The position numbers were made by a program, and so were the translations under genes. From NCBI GenBank assembly GCA_038093975.1, contig JBBPTG010000031.1:62001-126000 (forward strand): a stretch of 64,000 nucleotides of DNA, given 5' to 3'. The DNA comes from Chalciporus piperatus (Eukaryota > Basidiomycota > Agaricomycetes > Boletales > Boletaceae). Position 1 is the first letter of the stretch. Each line of letters starts with the position of its first letter. The notes below the pieces were generated by a model, which was not told the DNA's origin, did no database searches, and saw nothing but the letters and a program-made list of their open reading frames with translations. Positions 47,849 through 59,658 of this stretch are shown piece after piece.

Positions 47849-49960
47849 ATGATCCTCGATCGTTCGCATGCCCTGCTCCACCATTCCTCCCTTGACACGA
47901 CCTTCAAGGGCATCGAACACCCGGTATCCTCCCCTCTCCTCCCCGTGCATCAGTTCCGCGGAATCAAATACGCCATTGTGCCTGCACGCTTCCGTCAGTC
48001 AACCCTCTGTACTTCATACCCCCCCGTCGTAGATGCAACCAAATATGGGTAGGCTACTCTCCTCCATATATCACCAGGTGTCCCTCTAACCCATCGCCAT
48101 CAGCCCGATTTGCCCCCAACCTCATCAGCGGAGTCTCGAAGAGGAGCTCATCGGTCTTCCAGACACTGATATCCCCAGACAAGTTCTAGTCCAGGACGAG
48201 TTCGAATGCCTTAATTTAAATATAACCGCTCCAGCTCGTCAAAACACAGACTCCCAATTACCTGTCATGCTTTGGGTGCATGGGTCAGTACTCCTCTTCC
48301 CACGTGTCTCCTTCAACTAATCCTATCAGGGGTGGCAATCACGGCTGTGGCTCAAGCTGGGTCTACGATGGCGGCTCATTGGTTGCCACAAGCATTCGGA
48401 TAGGTAAACCTATCATGCTGGTCACGTTCAAGTATGCAATCTATCTTACGTCTTGATTCGTACTCCTAACACGTTCCTCAGCTACCGCTTGGGTTTCTTT
48501 GGTTCCGCCGCCAGTCCAAAGATTGCCGAAGACAATCGGGCAGCGGGCGATGAAGGTGTCGGCAATTATGGTTTGTCACCTCATTCTTGTCTGGCGTCCC
48601 CCCTCATCGTCAATGTACAGGTCTACGGGATCAACGTCGGGCGCTCGAGTGGGTCAATCGATTTATCACCGATTTCGGTGGTGACCCCTTGAACGTGACA
48701 ATTTTTGGCCACTCCTCCGGTGCTGCCGACATTGTAGCCCACCTGTACTCGAACGCGAACAAGTCAGATCCCCTCTTTGCTCGCGCCATCATTCAAAGTG
48801 GAACCGTCGAGCACAACATACCTGATGTTCCTACTGCAGGCTGGCTTCTCTCACGAGCGTTGTGCTCCCTTCGCGCCTCCACTCTCGATCAGCTTCGTCT
48901 GATTCGCGCAGAAGCACTTGCAGAGATCAACTGTCCTATTCGTGCTATTGATGATGGCGTCTTCTTCCGGCCCGGCTGGCGCGAATCCCTGTTTCCCCCA
49001 GCTGAATCAGAAGAACTCGAGACACTCGTTGGCCGAGGTCTGACTGCCCTCCGTTTAGGGGCCCTGAAAGGCAAGAGCAAAAGTAGGAGCCCACATCCCC
49101 ATGGACGCGCCGCTCTACATCCCCCTCCCATTTCTGGCCTTCAGCCACTCATTATCGGCGATTGCGCTTGCGACTCTGATCTTTGGGCCACTCAGGCCTC
49201 TGGCTGGGCAGCATCGGGTGTCGTCCGCCGTCTTCGTGCGATCTGCCAGTCCTTGAACAAAGCTACCGCTCTCCTCAATGCCTACGATATCGCGCCACAC
49301 ACTACCTACGAGCTTTCTGACCGGGTGCTTGAGGTCGTCGAAGATGCTCGCGTTGCGTGGCCAACGGAATGTGTCTTCCAAGCAGCGCAGAAGAGCGGCC
49401 GTCCTGTTTGGCGCTATGTTTTCGATCAAGAAGGACCCGGCCGCGGAGTTCCTCATCACGCAGCCGATCTCATCTACCTATTCGACAATGTCCCTATCCC
49501 CCTAATACCAGCCGCTTCACCCATCTCATTTGACGCTGACGAACAACTTCCATCATTAACATCTTCTGAATCATCCAATGGTGATCTTGCGGACATTATC
49601 GCCCGCACACGTACTCTGGAGGACATCGAGATGATGGACGCCGACAACTTCGAGCACCACATGTCGCCCGTCGGTGGCTGGGCCCAACCTGTTGTCGATG
49701 ATTGGGCGTATAGGCGCGTCCGCGACGCCATCCAGTCTCGCTGGATCGTGTTTGCATGGGGCGAACGGCCGTGGGACAACTCCCGCGGCAGGATTTTCGT
49801 GTTCGGCCCTGAAGGCGAGACCGGTGAGCGCTCCGCTGGCATATTCGAGGGTCGGCGGAGGCGCAAGATCTGGGAAGAGGTGTTGAGGCCTTTGGGTATG
49901 GCACTCGTCCAGAAGGTGGGGCACGAGCTCAGCAATGGGCCTGCTGCCGGGTCGCGATGA
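47849..49960 (+). CDS. Type-B carboxylesterase/lipase family protein
   Basis: Alpha/beta-hydrolase of the carboxylesterase type B family. The start MILDRSHALLHHSSLDTTFK leads into the usual GI-x-HPV...QFRGIKYA opening. LNLNITAP and LPVMLWVHG (about 48215-48285) are joined to GGNHGCGSSWVYDGG, giving the HGGG oxyanion region. YRLGFFGSA and the nucleophile elbow FGHSSGAADIVAHLYSNANK follow (about 48707-48760). The elbow reads G-H-S-S-G where the common form is G-E-S-A-G. The catalytic-His region reads GVPHHAADLIYLFDNVPIP (about 49447-49500). There is no obvious signal peptide, so the enzyme may be intracellular. Four introns lie in the first 0.8 kb, then one long exon to TGA at 49960. Confidence 0.85.
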
Positions 49961-51476
49961 TCGTCGTGAGTCTGGTGTTCTCCCTCTACCCCCCGGCCTG
50001 CGAGGCAAGAATCTAAAAGCGCGTTCGCGCATTACAACGCTATTTCTATTTCTTTCCTCTTTGCTTTCGGGTGGCTGTATTATTTATTGGTTTTTCTCCC
50101 TGGGCCCAACGCTGCTCAGTGACAATCCCCCTGTCGTGGGGCCTCGTCGTCGTCGTTTATCTCTCATTGCTATGGGCCAAGGAAGTACGCATAGATTCTC
50201 GCATCATCATCATTATCCTCACTGCTTCATTTTCGTCATATGTTGTTTGTTTCTATCATTTGCTGTCATATCATATCCTGCTATCCATATTTCATACTCA
50301 TCCATGTTACTTTCTCTCTCTGATCGTGTTTTTTTGGATATCAACGGAACTTTACATTGGAATCTATGTTGTCTCGCGAGTGACCGATCACTGAGGGCTT
50401 CATTCCTCGGTATGGTTCTACCTTCTTCTCTCCCTATGGTGCCACGAGTACGAGGTCACAACCCAATCCCCCGCAAGCCTTATCGATGGTCAATTACAAA
50501 TCCAATCGGTCGGTGCTCAGGCTGCGACGTAAGACGGTCCAGACTGTTTTTTTTTTCGGATCGCTCAGCGGGCCGAGGTCACTGGCAGACCGACCGTTCG
50601 CTCCAATTCCGAGTAACTTTGGGAAACGCATCTTCCGTCCAACATCGGGTGCGAACAACGTCTCTGTTGCGCCGTCTTCCTTGATGCGTGATCTCCGATC
50701 AGCTTTACGGGGGAAGGGTCAACGACTGCCTTCATCCCGCCGCCTAGTAGGGGGGTGGAATATCGTACGAAAATCAACTCATGTAGCTGGTTACAGCTGG
50801 TTATATCGCACCGTGCAAGAATGCTCTAGGAGTAATATGCCTGCACAGCGGAGTCACTGGCAGGGATGCCAACCAGATGGAAGTCCGTTCAACAGAGAGG
50901 CCTTGGCATACTCAGGCCTCAGGCCTCAGGGGTCACGCAAGTTCTCGCAGCACGGTCAGAATCAACGATGCTCCACCGGTACCCACGCTTCGCACGAGAA
51001 GCAGGGGGGGATTGGAGTTCAGCGAGGATAAATATGCCAACGGATGTCCTGGTGACGTATCTCTCGAACTGCGAGTTCTTCCGAGTCGTCCATATCCAGT
51101 ACTTATGTCTTCGCATGCATCGCATGCAATAGTTGTCAGCGATCATCGAGGCTTTCCGCAACTAGAACGAAGATGCTGACGCACCTCCTCCCCAGCAGGT
51201 ACTCTCCAGCACAAGAATGGACACCAGACACAGCCAGACACCGATTAAAGTCTGGTTCAACATTAAGTAAGCCAGCAGGTAAGTACGAGGGTCCGACAGC
51301 TCCTATGTCATAGAATGATGGCAATAGATTCAAGCTTAGAGGCACGACAACTTGAAAAAAAATGTCAAACATTACTCGACCAACACTAATAAAAAGCAGT
51401 CAAAACAAACAAATCGCGCCCCGATATACAAGTAGTTTCCTGCAGGCAGACCAAGAGTTATGACGAGGACAGTCCT
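49961..51476. other. Intergenic between convergent genes
   Basis: About 1.5 kb. The first 400 bases are T-rich and may be 3' untranslated sequence. A short CAGGCCT tandem (three units) occurs near 50918-50938. No gene or transposon was recognised. Confidence 0.4.
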
Positions 51477-52553
51477 TCACCCCCAGCTCGGTGGCTCAGG
51501 AACCTCAAACCTCGCCTTCCTCACATGCGCATACGGCTTAAACATCGCTTCAACCTCCCCCTCCGTCATCTCCCCTTCCAACCCACCCGTCAACTCCAAC
51601 CGTTCCAAACAATGCCCCAACGGCTCCAACCACGTCCCGAGGTCCTGCAAAAGAGCAGGATCCCACATCCCCCAAGCCCTCAAGATCCGCAACTTTGGAA
51701 AATGTAGCCTGCGTCCCAGCTCGGGCGCGAACGACGTGGCGGGTAGGGCTAGTTCCTCGATATGCTCGTGCGTGATCTCATCTGTCCCCGGTGACTCGTT
51801 CAAACAGAATTTCAACCTGAAAGTTCGGAGTTCGGGAAAGTAGCGTAGCATGCCGAGGACGTCCGAGAAGTCGCGGCACTTCAGAAGCTCGAGGTTTCGA
51901 AGTGCATGGGCCCCATGTGCAGGTAACAGCGAATAGTGCTCGAAGCGGCCCGAGCAGAGTTCTGTGACCCCCGGAGGAACGTGGAGTCCATTGACGGCGA
52001 GATCGTATTCGAAGGACCGGCTTGAGAACCGGCGTAACATTGGCATGTCCACGTGTTGGTCGAGCATCATCTTCGTCAGGTCATAGGAAGCGATGAACGA
52101 AGCACAGTGATGTGCATGCTTGCTAATGACCGGGATGATCTCACTCCATATCGGGGAACCGCCAGACCGGTCATGAAGAACGATGTCCAAAGGCATATCC
52201 TTGGAATAACGGAACCATTCTTCCAACAAGGCACAAAAGTGGGCCAATCTGCGAGGGCTGCAGTCGTAGGGAAGGTTGCTGTAGGTTACTCGAATGGAGG
52301 ACCAGAGGTCGGGACAAGATGTAGCGGCGGATCCCCATCCTTTGGACACTCGGGTAAGCAGTAGCGGGAGTTGGCCAAAGTCTGGTTCAGGAAGGGGAAT
52401 AAGGGTGGTGACGCGGTGGAAATCTTGAAAGAAGTCTCCTGGCGCAGTGGCTTGCTTGAAGATCTCTTGCAACATCTCCGTCGGGAGGCGCTCGATTGGT
52501 GCGAGGGTCTTCGATGAGCTGTGGCACAAATCGGCAGAAGCGTTCGAGGTCAT
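51477..52553 (-). CDS. F-box-like protein
   Basis: Residues about 15-60 carry an F-box-like segment (APIERLPTEMLQEIFKQA ... LLLTRVSKGWGSAATSCPDL then WSSIRV), the usual Agaricomycete F-box form that would dock on Skp1 of an SCF ubiquitin ligase. The rest shows leucine-rich-repeat-like stretches (LRNLELLKCRDFSDVLGMLR, PELRTFRLKFCL, PKLRILRAWGMWDPALL, LERLELTGGLEGEM). I place the start at MTSNASADLC (52553). The frame stays open to 52685, but a good donor (CAGTGAGTGT) and acceptor (TGTATAG) bracket 52620-52555, suggesting a 5' untranslated intron. The gene is otherwise a single exon of about 358 codons. Confidence 0.75.
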   Translation of the reverse strand: MTSNASADLCHSSSKTLAPIERLPTEMLQEIFKQATAPGDFFQDFHRVTTLIPLPEPDFGQLPLLLTRVSKGWGSAATSCPDLWSSIRVTYSNLPYDCSPRRLAHFCALLEEWFRYSKDMPLDIVLHDRSGGSPIWSEIIPVISKHAHHCASFIASYDLTKMMLDQHVDMPMLRRFSSRSFEYDLAVNGLHVPPGVTELCSGRFEHYSLLPAHGAHALRNLELLKCRDFSDVLGMLRYFPELRTFRLKFCLNESPGTDEITHEHIEELALPATSFAPELGRRLHFPKLRILRAWGMWDPALLQDLGTWLEPLGHCLERLELTGGLEGEMTEGEVEAMFKPYAHVRKARFEVPEPPSWG

Positions 52554-53478
52554 ATCTATACACAACCGTGAGTCAGTACGAGTTCGAAGGACTCGAAACG
52601 GCATCACACTCACTGTCGATTGTAGATTGTAGGAGGCGATGGGTGGTTTGCGATATGATATGTGGCGAGTACGCGAGTGTGGCAAAGTGTTCTGAGACCT
52701 CTACAGCGGAAGGACGAGGCCTTAAAAACCCTCGACTGACAAGGCTGTGGCCACAGTTTTGGAAACAATGTCAATACAGGTGTGGCGACCACCACCACCA
52801 CATTGTTGTTCTTGGACGAGTCAAGTGCTGACACGAGGTGGACCATGTACTGGTATTGCCAACTGAGAATTGTCCCCCTCGAGTCATTGTACTTTATCAG
52901 GTCGAAACTTTGAATGAACCAAATCAGGGAATCTTTTGAATCGCAAGAGAATACATACAATGAATCATTGAATGGGGGGATAAGACGAATGCACGATTCA
53001 GCCGAAGAAGGGGATGGCATTGCGCAACTGATACACGACCGAATGACTGGGAGGACCGGAGGGCACGAAGATACCTGCAAAGTCGTAGCCGACCCACAAA
53101 TTGAGGACCAGACGAGGCAAATCTCAACGACGAGGGAGCTCGAGACATGCCAACTCTGAACTTACTTTCCCCCACGGTGGGAGCCCAGAATCGAAATTGG
53201 CGCCGAACGAATTACTAGGAACCCTCGTTTTGTTTCCACTTTTGTCGTGTATTCGCCGGCGAAGAAGCCTAGTTCGAGATGAGTAGTACTATTCGTTCGA
53301 TTTCGGAGCGTCAAAGCAATCACGATGTTCATAGTCGTTAAGGTGGTTTGATCTGTTGATGGAAGATTCTCTGACAACAGGGGACAAAAGATAAGACAAG
53401 TAGTGCTGTAGTACAACAGAGTCCAGACCTAGTACAACTTGAGTCCTTGACAACGGCCCAGTCTGGAAGTTGTCATGG

Positions 53479-53483
53479 CAAAG
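53479..53483. repeat. Left target-site duplication (CAAAG) of solo LTR
   Basis: The 5-base sequence CAAAG directly abuts the left end of the LTR and is repeated exactly at the right end (53688-53692). Confidence 0.8.
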
Positions 53484-53687
53484 TGTAACCTCAGACTACC
53501 GAAGCAGTAATGAAGTCCCACGAAGAATCAAACAAGAGAACAGACGGGTGTAAGTCCTACTGGATTGACTGAGGAGAAGAAGGTACAGGCGGGTCCTTAT
53601 ATACGACGAGTAGACGTGATGAGTAAGATAAGACCTCGTAAGCTGACAGCTAAGACTCGGGCGGCCGCGTGACTCCCAACCGTTACA
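53484..53687 (-). mobile_element. Solo LTR of an LTR retrotransposon (204 bp)
   Basis: On the minus strand the element begins TGTAACGGTTGGG and ends CTGAGGTTACA, so it has the canonical TG...CA ends and a perfect 6-base terminal inverted repeat (TGTAAC/GTTACA). Identical 5-base duplications (CAAAG) flank it. An internal TATATAAGG box followed by pyrimidine-rich sequence looks like an LTR promoter. No internal retrotransposon sequence is adjacent, so this is most simply a solo LTR left by recombination. Confidence 0.82.
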
Positions 53688-53692
53688 CAAAG
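53688..53692. repeat. Right target-site duplication (CAAAG) of solo LTR
   Basis: Exact copy of the left flanking pentamer. Confidence 0.8.
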
Positions 53693-54269
53693 CAAGCTCT
53701 TTATTGTTCAAGCTGTCGATTGTCCTCGTCCGCCACTGAGTATGGAAAGCGGAAGGTCACCAGACTAAGCGGAATCGCTCAGCAATGGGATTCAACGTGC
53801 CTGAAATTAAGTCGGGTACATGGCTCAGCGCTCAGCGCTCCTGTGGAGGGGCGGTGAATGACTGCCTTCACAATAACGCGACTCCTTCGAAGGGCATTCG
53901 CCATCCTGAAGTCTTCTGCAGTTCAAAATTAGAACATATTCCAACCATATCATTTCCATGGATTGCATAGCAGAAGAATAAGATACAGCTACACCTTTAT
54001 AGATCCAGTACAAAATCGACAATGCCAACCCGATCCAACCAGGGAACCGAAGGAAAAAAGTACAGCAAAAGTAATCATCTAAAATCATCGATCACGAAAA
54101 CCAGTTTCGTGCCAATGACAAATGTAAGGCGTATATCCACACGTAAATCAAGTTTTACCATGCTCGTCCGTCACTGGCGGACTAAAGATGACAAAAGGGG
54201 GGGCGACACCGAGGGTACAACCAGGCTGCCTCGGACGCGCCCAGGTAGAAAATAGCCAGGATGAGTCGA

Positions 54270-55867
54270 TCATGCCATGGCCTGGCTGATCGCGCTGACA
54301 AGCATCTGGTTGTAGTCACTTCCAACCTCGTACAAAGCGAAACCAGCGAGACCGGCTTGCTTGATATACTGGCCTTTGGCGGCTATAATGGGTGTTAGAT
54401 GCGATGTCGAGGTGTAAATGCGAGACACATACTGAAGGACTGGGGATCATCATAGGAAACAAGGATTTGCTGACTAGGGTTGTAAACGAATGGCTATTGC
54501 AGGACGTCAGACAAAGAGATGCTTTGATGAATCAAATACGTACCGTCTCACTGCACGAGTCAAACATGCCAACCATACCCGAGGCAACAGTGCCATTCTC
54601 GTTGAGGAAACCGTTCTGAATCAAGCCCCAGAAGTTGTATACACCAGAGTTGCCGTTGCCAACAGGAGGGTTGCCACAGATGTCAGGGGAAGTGGAGGGT
54701 GGAGACCATGAATCACCGATGGGGATATTGGTCTTGTCAAACGGGGTGTAGATGTTCAACTGGCTGCCATTCACAGCGGTTGACGAAGGGACGGTGAAGC
54801 TGTGTCCGTAACCAGGCACGCCGAGCACGATCTTGTTAGCGGGGAAGCCAGCCTTGGTCCAAGCAGCAATAGCGGAGACAGCGGAGCCCTGCTGGTTAGT
54901 GCTAGGCGCACAGGCGTCGTTCAGAGGAGAGTTGGGACCAGTGACGCTGCTGAAAGTGCCATAAATATCGTAGCTCATGACCTCTGAAACTGCCATGAGT
55001 GAGTGTACGCGATTCACCAAGGGAAAACTTGCCGATCCAATCAAGGTATTGAGCGTATTGAGTGACGTCGGTCAAAGCAGAGCCAGTGCTGCCGATCCAA
55101 GGGACGATGCTGGTAGCGGCAGACATTGTGAGGTTAGAAGCGATGGAACGAACTTCCTGAAGGAAGGACAGGAAGTTGGCGCTGTCTTGTACGCTCATGA
55201 TATTACAACCAATGCCCTGCTTGCCAGGGTACTCCCAGCTGGAGAAAATTTAGAAACATAGCAAAATGAGCAAAGAGATACATACTCAAAGTCAAGACCA
55301 GTGAAACCATGAGCGTTAGCATATTGAACGAGGGAGTTTGCGAGTGTCGTGCGGTTTTGGTCTGTGGCAACGGATGATGACCAGTAGATACTGCCATCCC
55401 AACCACCGACAGTCAAGATGGGCTTGACGTTCTGTTGATGGGTGATTAGATTCAAGCCGCCGGAACACGATGGGAAAACTTACGTTAGCCTTCGCCGCGG
55501 CCGTGAACTGGTCAGGCATGGTCGGATCGTTTACAATGACCTCGACAGTGCCAGCAGAAGACGGCTGGGCACTACACAGTAGCGTTAAAAGTAGAATGGA
55601 GAAAAATAAAAACGCGACGAACGTGAAGAAAGCCATGTGAGTGTAGTGAGACCATGAGATGCTTGACACCAAATAGGTTGCGTGCCAGTCACCGAACCAA
55701 GCCATGGATATCTTGCCACTGGCGCCAGCACCTGTGGTAGTTACCGGGGTGGCCGAGGACGGGGCGGCCGATGCAGAGGAAGTCGTTACGGGCCTAAGAG
55801 AGCAAGTGGGAGCTGCGAAAGCCAACGGCAGTGCCGTTAAAAGGGAGATGGCGAATGTGAGTTTCAT
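54270..55867 (-). CDS. GH18 chitinase, secreted
   Basis: Glycoside hydrolase family 18 protein that would cleave beta-1,4-N-acetylglucosamine links. The start MKLTFAISLLTALPLAFA is a clear signal peptide. A Ser/Thr/Ala linker follows, then ISMAWFGDWHATY (first barrel strand), VKPILTVGGWDGSIYWSSSV (conserved SxGG-type strand), and the catalytic strand GFTGLDFE joined across an intron to WEYPGKQG. It keeps the Asp and the catalytic Glu of the D-x-x-D-x-D-x-E motif, with Thr at the first Asp and Glu at the third. Later strands read MSYDIYGTF, KIVLGVPGYGHSF and a last exon ending GLAGFALYEVGSDYNQMLVS. It stops at TGA (54270-54272). About seven introns. Likely roles are cell-wall remodelling or nutrition. 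Confidence 0.87.
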
Positions 55868-56592
55868 GATACGAGGTGTTAGTATAGTTTGTAGAGAACG
55901 AGACTGTGCTAGCTAGAGCACGGAAAGTGAGAGAAAGATCGTGAGGGAAGGGAATGAAGAAACACAGAAGGGAGGGAATCTTTTTGTAGTTGGACACAAG
56001 TGGAGCAGCCATTGTTCGGATCCAAATGTATTCTTACCGTAACGCATCTATTAAATTTATTTAGATCCAGCCCGATCTATAGTGGTCCCGGATGGACAAA
56101 AAAGAAAAGAAAATACTTTACATAAAAGATAAATGGTTTTTGATCCAGTTCTTGCAAACGCTCTCGGAAAATTGAAATCGTGCTGACTAATGGTGGCGGT
56201 GCTACCAACCCAGCGTCATTCCACGCGTAAGCCTAGTATGAATACTCCTTTGTTCTCCATCGACGAGAATCAGATTTCCAGTTTATCGGACCAAGCGCCA
56301 ACACGACTCCGAAGGGCGTTTACCTTTGTTGCTCCACTGCCCGGCTGTCGAATACATATTCGCGAAGACTAAAGCCGATGATCTCGGAGGTGAGCCTGAC
56401 ACAACTTTGGTAGGCCTAGATGCTGTCCGTGCAAAAGAGAACAGTTCTGTTTCCTGGGTTGCTAATTTCAACTTGCCTCATGGTCCGAACAATGGTGACG
56501 AGGCATCAGATGAAGAAGACGAAGGTCCCAGGGCGAAGCAAACCAACCCTGCCAGAGTCGACTCTGAGTCGTCCAGGATTATCTGGACCAAA
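55868..56592. other. Intergenic; chitinase promoter region
   Basis: Upstream of the minus-strand chitinase and before the GTPase remnant. Open frames here (for example around 56390-56590) do not resemble a known family. Confidence 0.35.
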
Positions 56593-57079
56593 CCGCCGCA
56601 GTTCCAGGTTCGTCTGAATGCGCAGCAGTGGTTGAGGTACCTTCGACACAATACACCGACGCTTCCATTCCGATCAGCGCCTGCCAATCAACGATCAAAT
56701 CTGTCATCTGCAACAGCTCCAGCTCTTCTACGTCTACTGAAAGTGTACAAACCGAGTGCTGCGCAAACCGTCACCGTCGGTGTAGTCGGGTTCCTCAACA
56801 TCAGCAAGAGTGGTTTGATCGACTCTGAAACGATCAAAGGTCCATTCTGACTCTCATATATGTATCGAATCTATAGTTTTACTTTACCCTCGACCAGGCC
56901 TGCCGCCTGCGCTGTCGCGGCTCAGCCTGGACATACCAAGGAACTACAAACCGTACAACTGGAGCGCGGTCTCAAGACCATCGATTCACCAGGAGTCGTG
57001 TTCGACGAAGACGAAGACCAGAAGAGTAGTGTATTGCTTCGGAAGGCCGTCAGAGTCGAGTATGATCCGATCGCCATCG
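56593..57079 (+). pseudogene. Fragment of a GNL3/NUG1-type nucleolar GTPase gene with damaged P-loop
   Basis: Matches the core of the circularly permuted nucleostemin/Nug1 GTPases: NAQQWLRYLRHNTPTLPFRS (about 56615-56675), then NLSSATAPALLRLLKVYKP, VTVGVVGFLNISKSGLIDS (P-loop region, about 56775-56830), and after a probable intron CAVAAQPGHTKELQTVQLER with IDSPGVVFDED (the DxxG motif). The conserved P-loop glycine of NVGKSS is replaced by Ser (NISKSG). The N-terminal basic domain, the NKxD motif and the C-terminal half are missing. No convincing start codon precedes it in frame with family sequence. I read it as a partial, non-functional duplicate of a ribosome-biogenesis gene that should exist intact elsewhere in the genome. 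Confidence 0.72.
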
Positions 57080-58284
57080 GTGCGTCTTTTACTCGCTCAT
57101 TCAAAACCACGGTCGACTTGATGACGCGAACCGGCACGGTTGCATAGTGGAAGGAAATACTTGTCCGAACAACTCAGGCGATGATGCAACCTCCCCGATT
57201 TCTCGAACACGCTCGAGTTTCGTCGAGCATCGAGTGAGCGTCCCCTCCCTGCAGTCAGTCCCTTTTCATCGTGAAGAGCTTGTAGAGCAGGAGATCGACT
57301 CGGAGGTCGTCCCATCAGACGTCATCCTTAATTCACAGCGAGATAGGCATAGCCCTTGACGCCTTCTCCACGAGAGCACTGGTAGAACATGTCGACATCG
57401 TTACTCGTGTAATCTTGCCACATTATCATTAACAATCTGTTGTGGAACTGATACAATGAACGCCACGGCGGATCTTTTGATGGCTCTGGTTGGATCAATC
57501 AGATGCAGGACACATGGAGGTAAGATATATACAATCTAATTGAGGATATGGAGTATGCAGACACCCCAAGTGATTACAGTAGCGAGAGAGAAGTGTCCGT
57601 GTCATGTTACCGTGACATTGCTTAGACATCTTTCAAGTTCAAAGTGGAAACATCAGCTCCCCAAGGATGTACAGAGCAGCCACATGCTATCATCCCTGAG
57701 ATGGTTAGCATTAGGGTTGTTCGATCGGTTTGAGGGCGGGTCCCTACCATATCACGATAGCGGTCCTCTACCCATCCTTTCCTCTGACCTCAGGGGTATT
57801 TCCTGAAATGGTGGAAACTTCTTTCTTAGACGATTTTTTTCAAAATCCAAATCTTTTCGACCGTGATGCGAAAACAATCCAACGAAAACACAATTATTTA
57901 TTTTTGTCCAGTCCGGCCCCTCATAGTCATGCGATGGCGCTTGCTTCGAAAATTAAACTTTGAACTTTGATGTTTGCGCCTCGAGCTCGTGACACGTATC
58001 CAAGCTTCGCAGAAGTGACTGACATTGTGATGATGCACTCCTCGATTATCCTAAGCGTAAGTGTAGCGAAGGGGATGTTACAAACGGGATGAAACAACAA
58101 GGTTGTACAAAACAGTCTAGATGAGATAGAGTGCCAACATGCGATGAAGTAAATCCTAGGTAGAGACAACACATGAAAGGAAATAATGAATTGATAAAAA
58201 AATGAGTGGAAGGGTTGGAGATAGTGAGACGGTGGTGTGTGCCATGGCGAAACGGATGAGGAAGGAAAGTGGGGCGCGTAGAAT
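57080..58284. other. Intergenic, nothing recognised
   Basis: About 1.2 kb between the GTPase remnant and the first orphan gene. Only short open frames are present. Confidence 0.35.
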
Positions 58285-59293
58285 TCAAGCGCTTGGTTTT
58301 GTACGGACTCGGAAGAAGGTGCTTCCCAGGCGTCGTAGTGTTCCGCTAGACTTGAGGGATGATGTTTTGGAAGACGACGAGAAGACAGAGGATGGCGAGT
58401 CCAAAGAAGTCTTCCCACCATGAGAGTCCTCACTTCGCCTCTGCGAAGGGACTGGGAAGTAATGTACTGAATCATCCGGCTTCGTATAGACCCGGAGTAG
58501 ACGAGTCTCGATGTCAGCTAGCACCGATTGCTGATAGCTGATCCGTGGCTCAGCGCTGGCGGGTTTCTTCAGGTGTTGGGGGAGTGGTGGTACGGGAGGG
58601 AGCTAAAGTGAACGATGAGCCTCGGACATAGACAAAAGAGCGAGGAGAGATCGTCAACTAACCAGCTTCGGGGCAGGTTTATTCCACCTGATTGACATGT
58701 TCTCATCCCAGTCATGGTAAGGGTCCTCTTCGCTCGTCGCGGTCCTGTCGTAGTACGGAGTGCGCTTGCGTATGCGGGGCTGCAAAGGCTGCAGCACGGG
58801 CACCTGTACCTGTTCATGTGTGGCTTCCGAATAGCAGATCTCTGAGAAAGAGTCTGTGGGTGAAAGGAGGAGCTGTTGATCGAGGCGATCGAGACACGAC
58901 GGATCGAACTCGACGTTTTTAAGAGAGCGACGAAGGACCTTGAGAGATATGGTCTGGGTATCTGACCGATCGTCATCCTCTGGACAAGCAGGCAACTCGC
59001 AATCGCGTGGCCGGAACGAGGGTCGTATCGGTGTTGGGAGAAGCTTCCACCCTTGCGAGTCAGAGGATGAGTGAGCACGACGCCTCGACATGCTTGGGCC
59101 TGAGCTCGATGGTGTGTTTGGCTGTTAATGACATTAGTTCCTGCATGACAAGAGGGGCCCTCTAACTTACCCCGTTGACGATGGAGTCGTCAGCACTGGG
59201 GCAGAGGGAGCGACTCAGGGGGATATGCGTCCTCGCATACTTGTCGCGAGGGGTGCACTTATCGACAAGCAGTCTGGGGGAACTGAAGCTCAT
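58285..59293 (-). CDS. Orphan protein, Ser-rich with basic C-terminus (299 aa)
   Basis: Three exons join without frame loss: 59293-59171, 59121-58663 and 58602-58285, giving 299 residues. The start reads MSFSSPRLLVDKCTPRDKYA. The middle contains SRRRAHSSSDSQGW, an acidic patch and HDWDENMSIRW. The last exon is Pro-rich (LPPVPPLPQHLKKP), then Ser-rich (SSSSKTSSLKSSG), and ends TLRRLGSTFFRVRTKPSA. No domain was recognised, and most of the chain is likely disordered. The exact coding sum and clean GTAAGT and GTTAGT donors support a real gene. Its C-terminal Ser/Lys/Arg character is compatible with phosphorylation and nuclear or membrane association, but that is a guess. Confidence 0.65.
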
Positions 59294-59658
59294 CGCGAGG
59301 GCAGAGCGGGGTTCAAGTGGGGACTTGTGTTTCTACTCATGCTGCCTTTATCCATGTTGCAGTATGACGGGATGTCACAGACCGCCCATCGACTCACCAA
59401 TTGTGAATTTCCGAACGGGGATGGTAGTAGGTTGGGCCAAGACGTAAATCTTGACACAAGATGCGTTCATGTGAATCGGAGTCGATCCGTAAATATACTC
59501 AGTCGGGCGGAGAAACTCATCTGGGTCCATGGCGTCCATCTCGCTTCTTTCTCGACCGTTATATCAACGTCCATTCATCGATAACATCCAGTATATGAAA
59601 GAATCTGATACTAATCCGCGGAATTCTTCCCATCCTAATGAAAGTGACGCCGGCCACC

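Noticed and set aside
51477..52685. F-box gene start at the first ATG of the open frame (52685)
   Set aside because: Strong splice signals bracket the segment just before 52553, and the extra residues have no F-box family character, so the start at 52553 is preferred.
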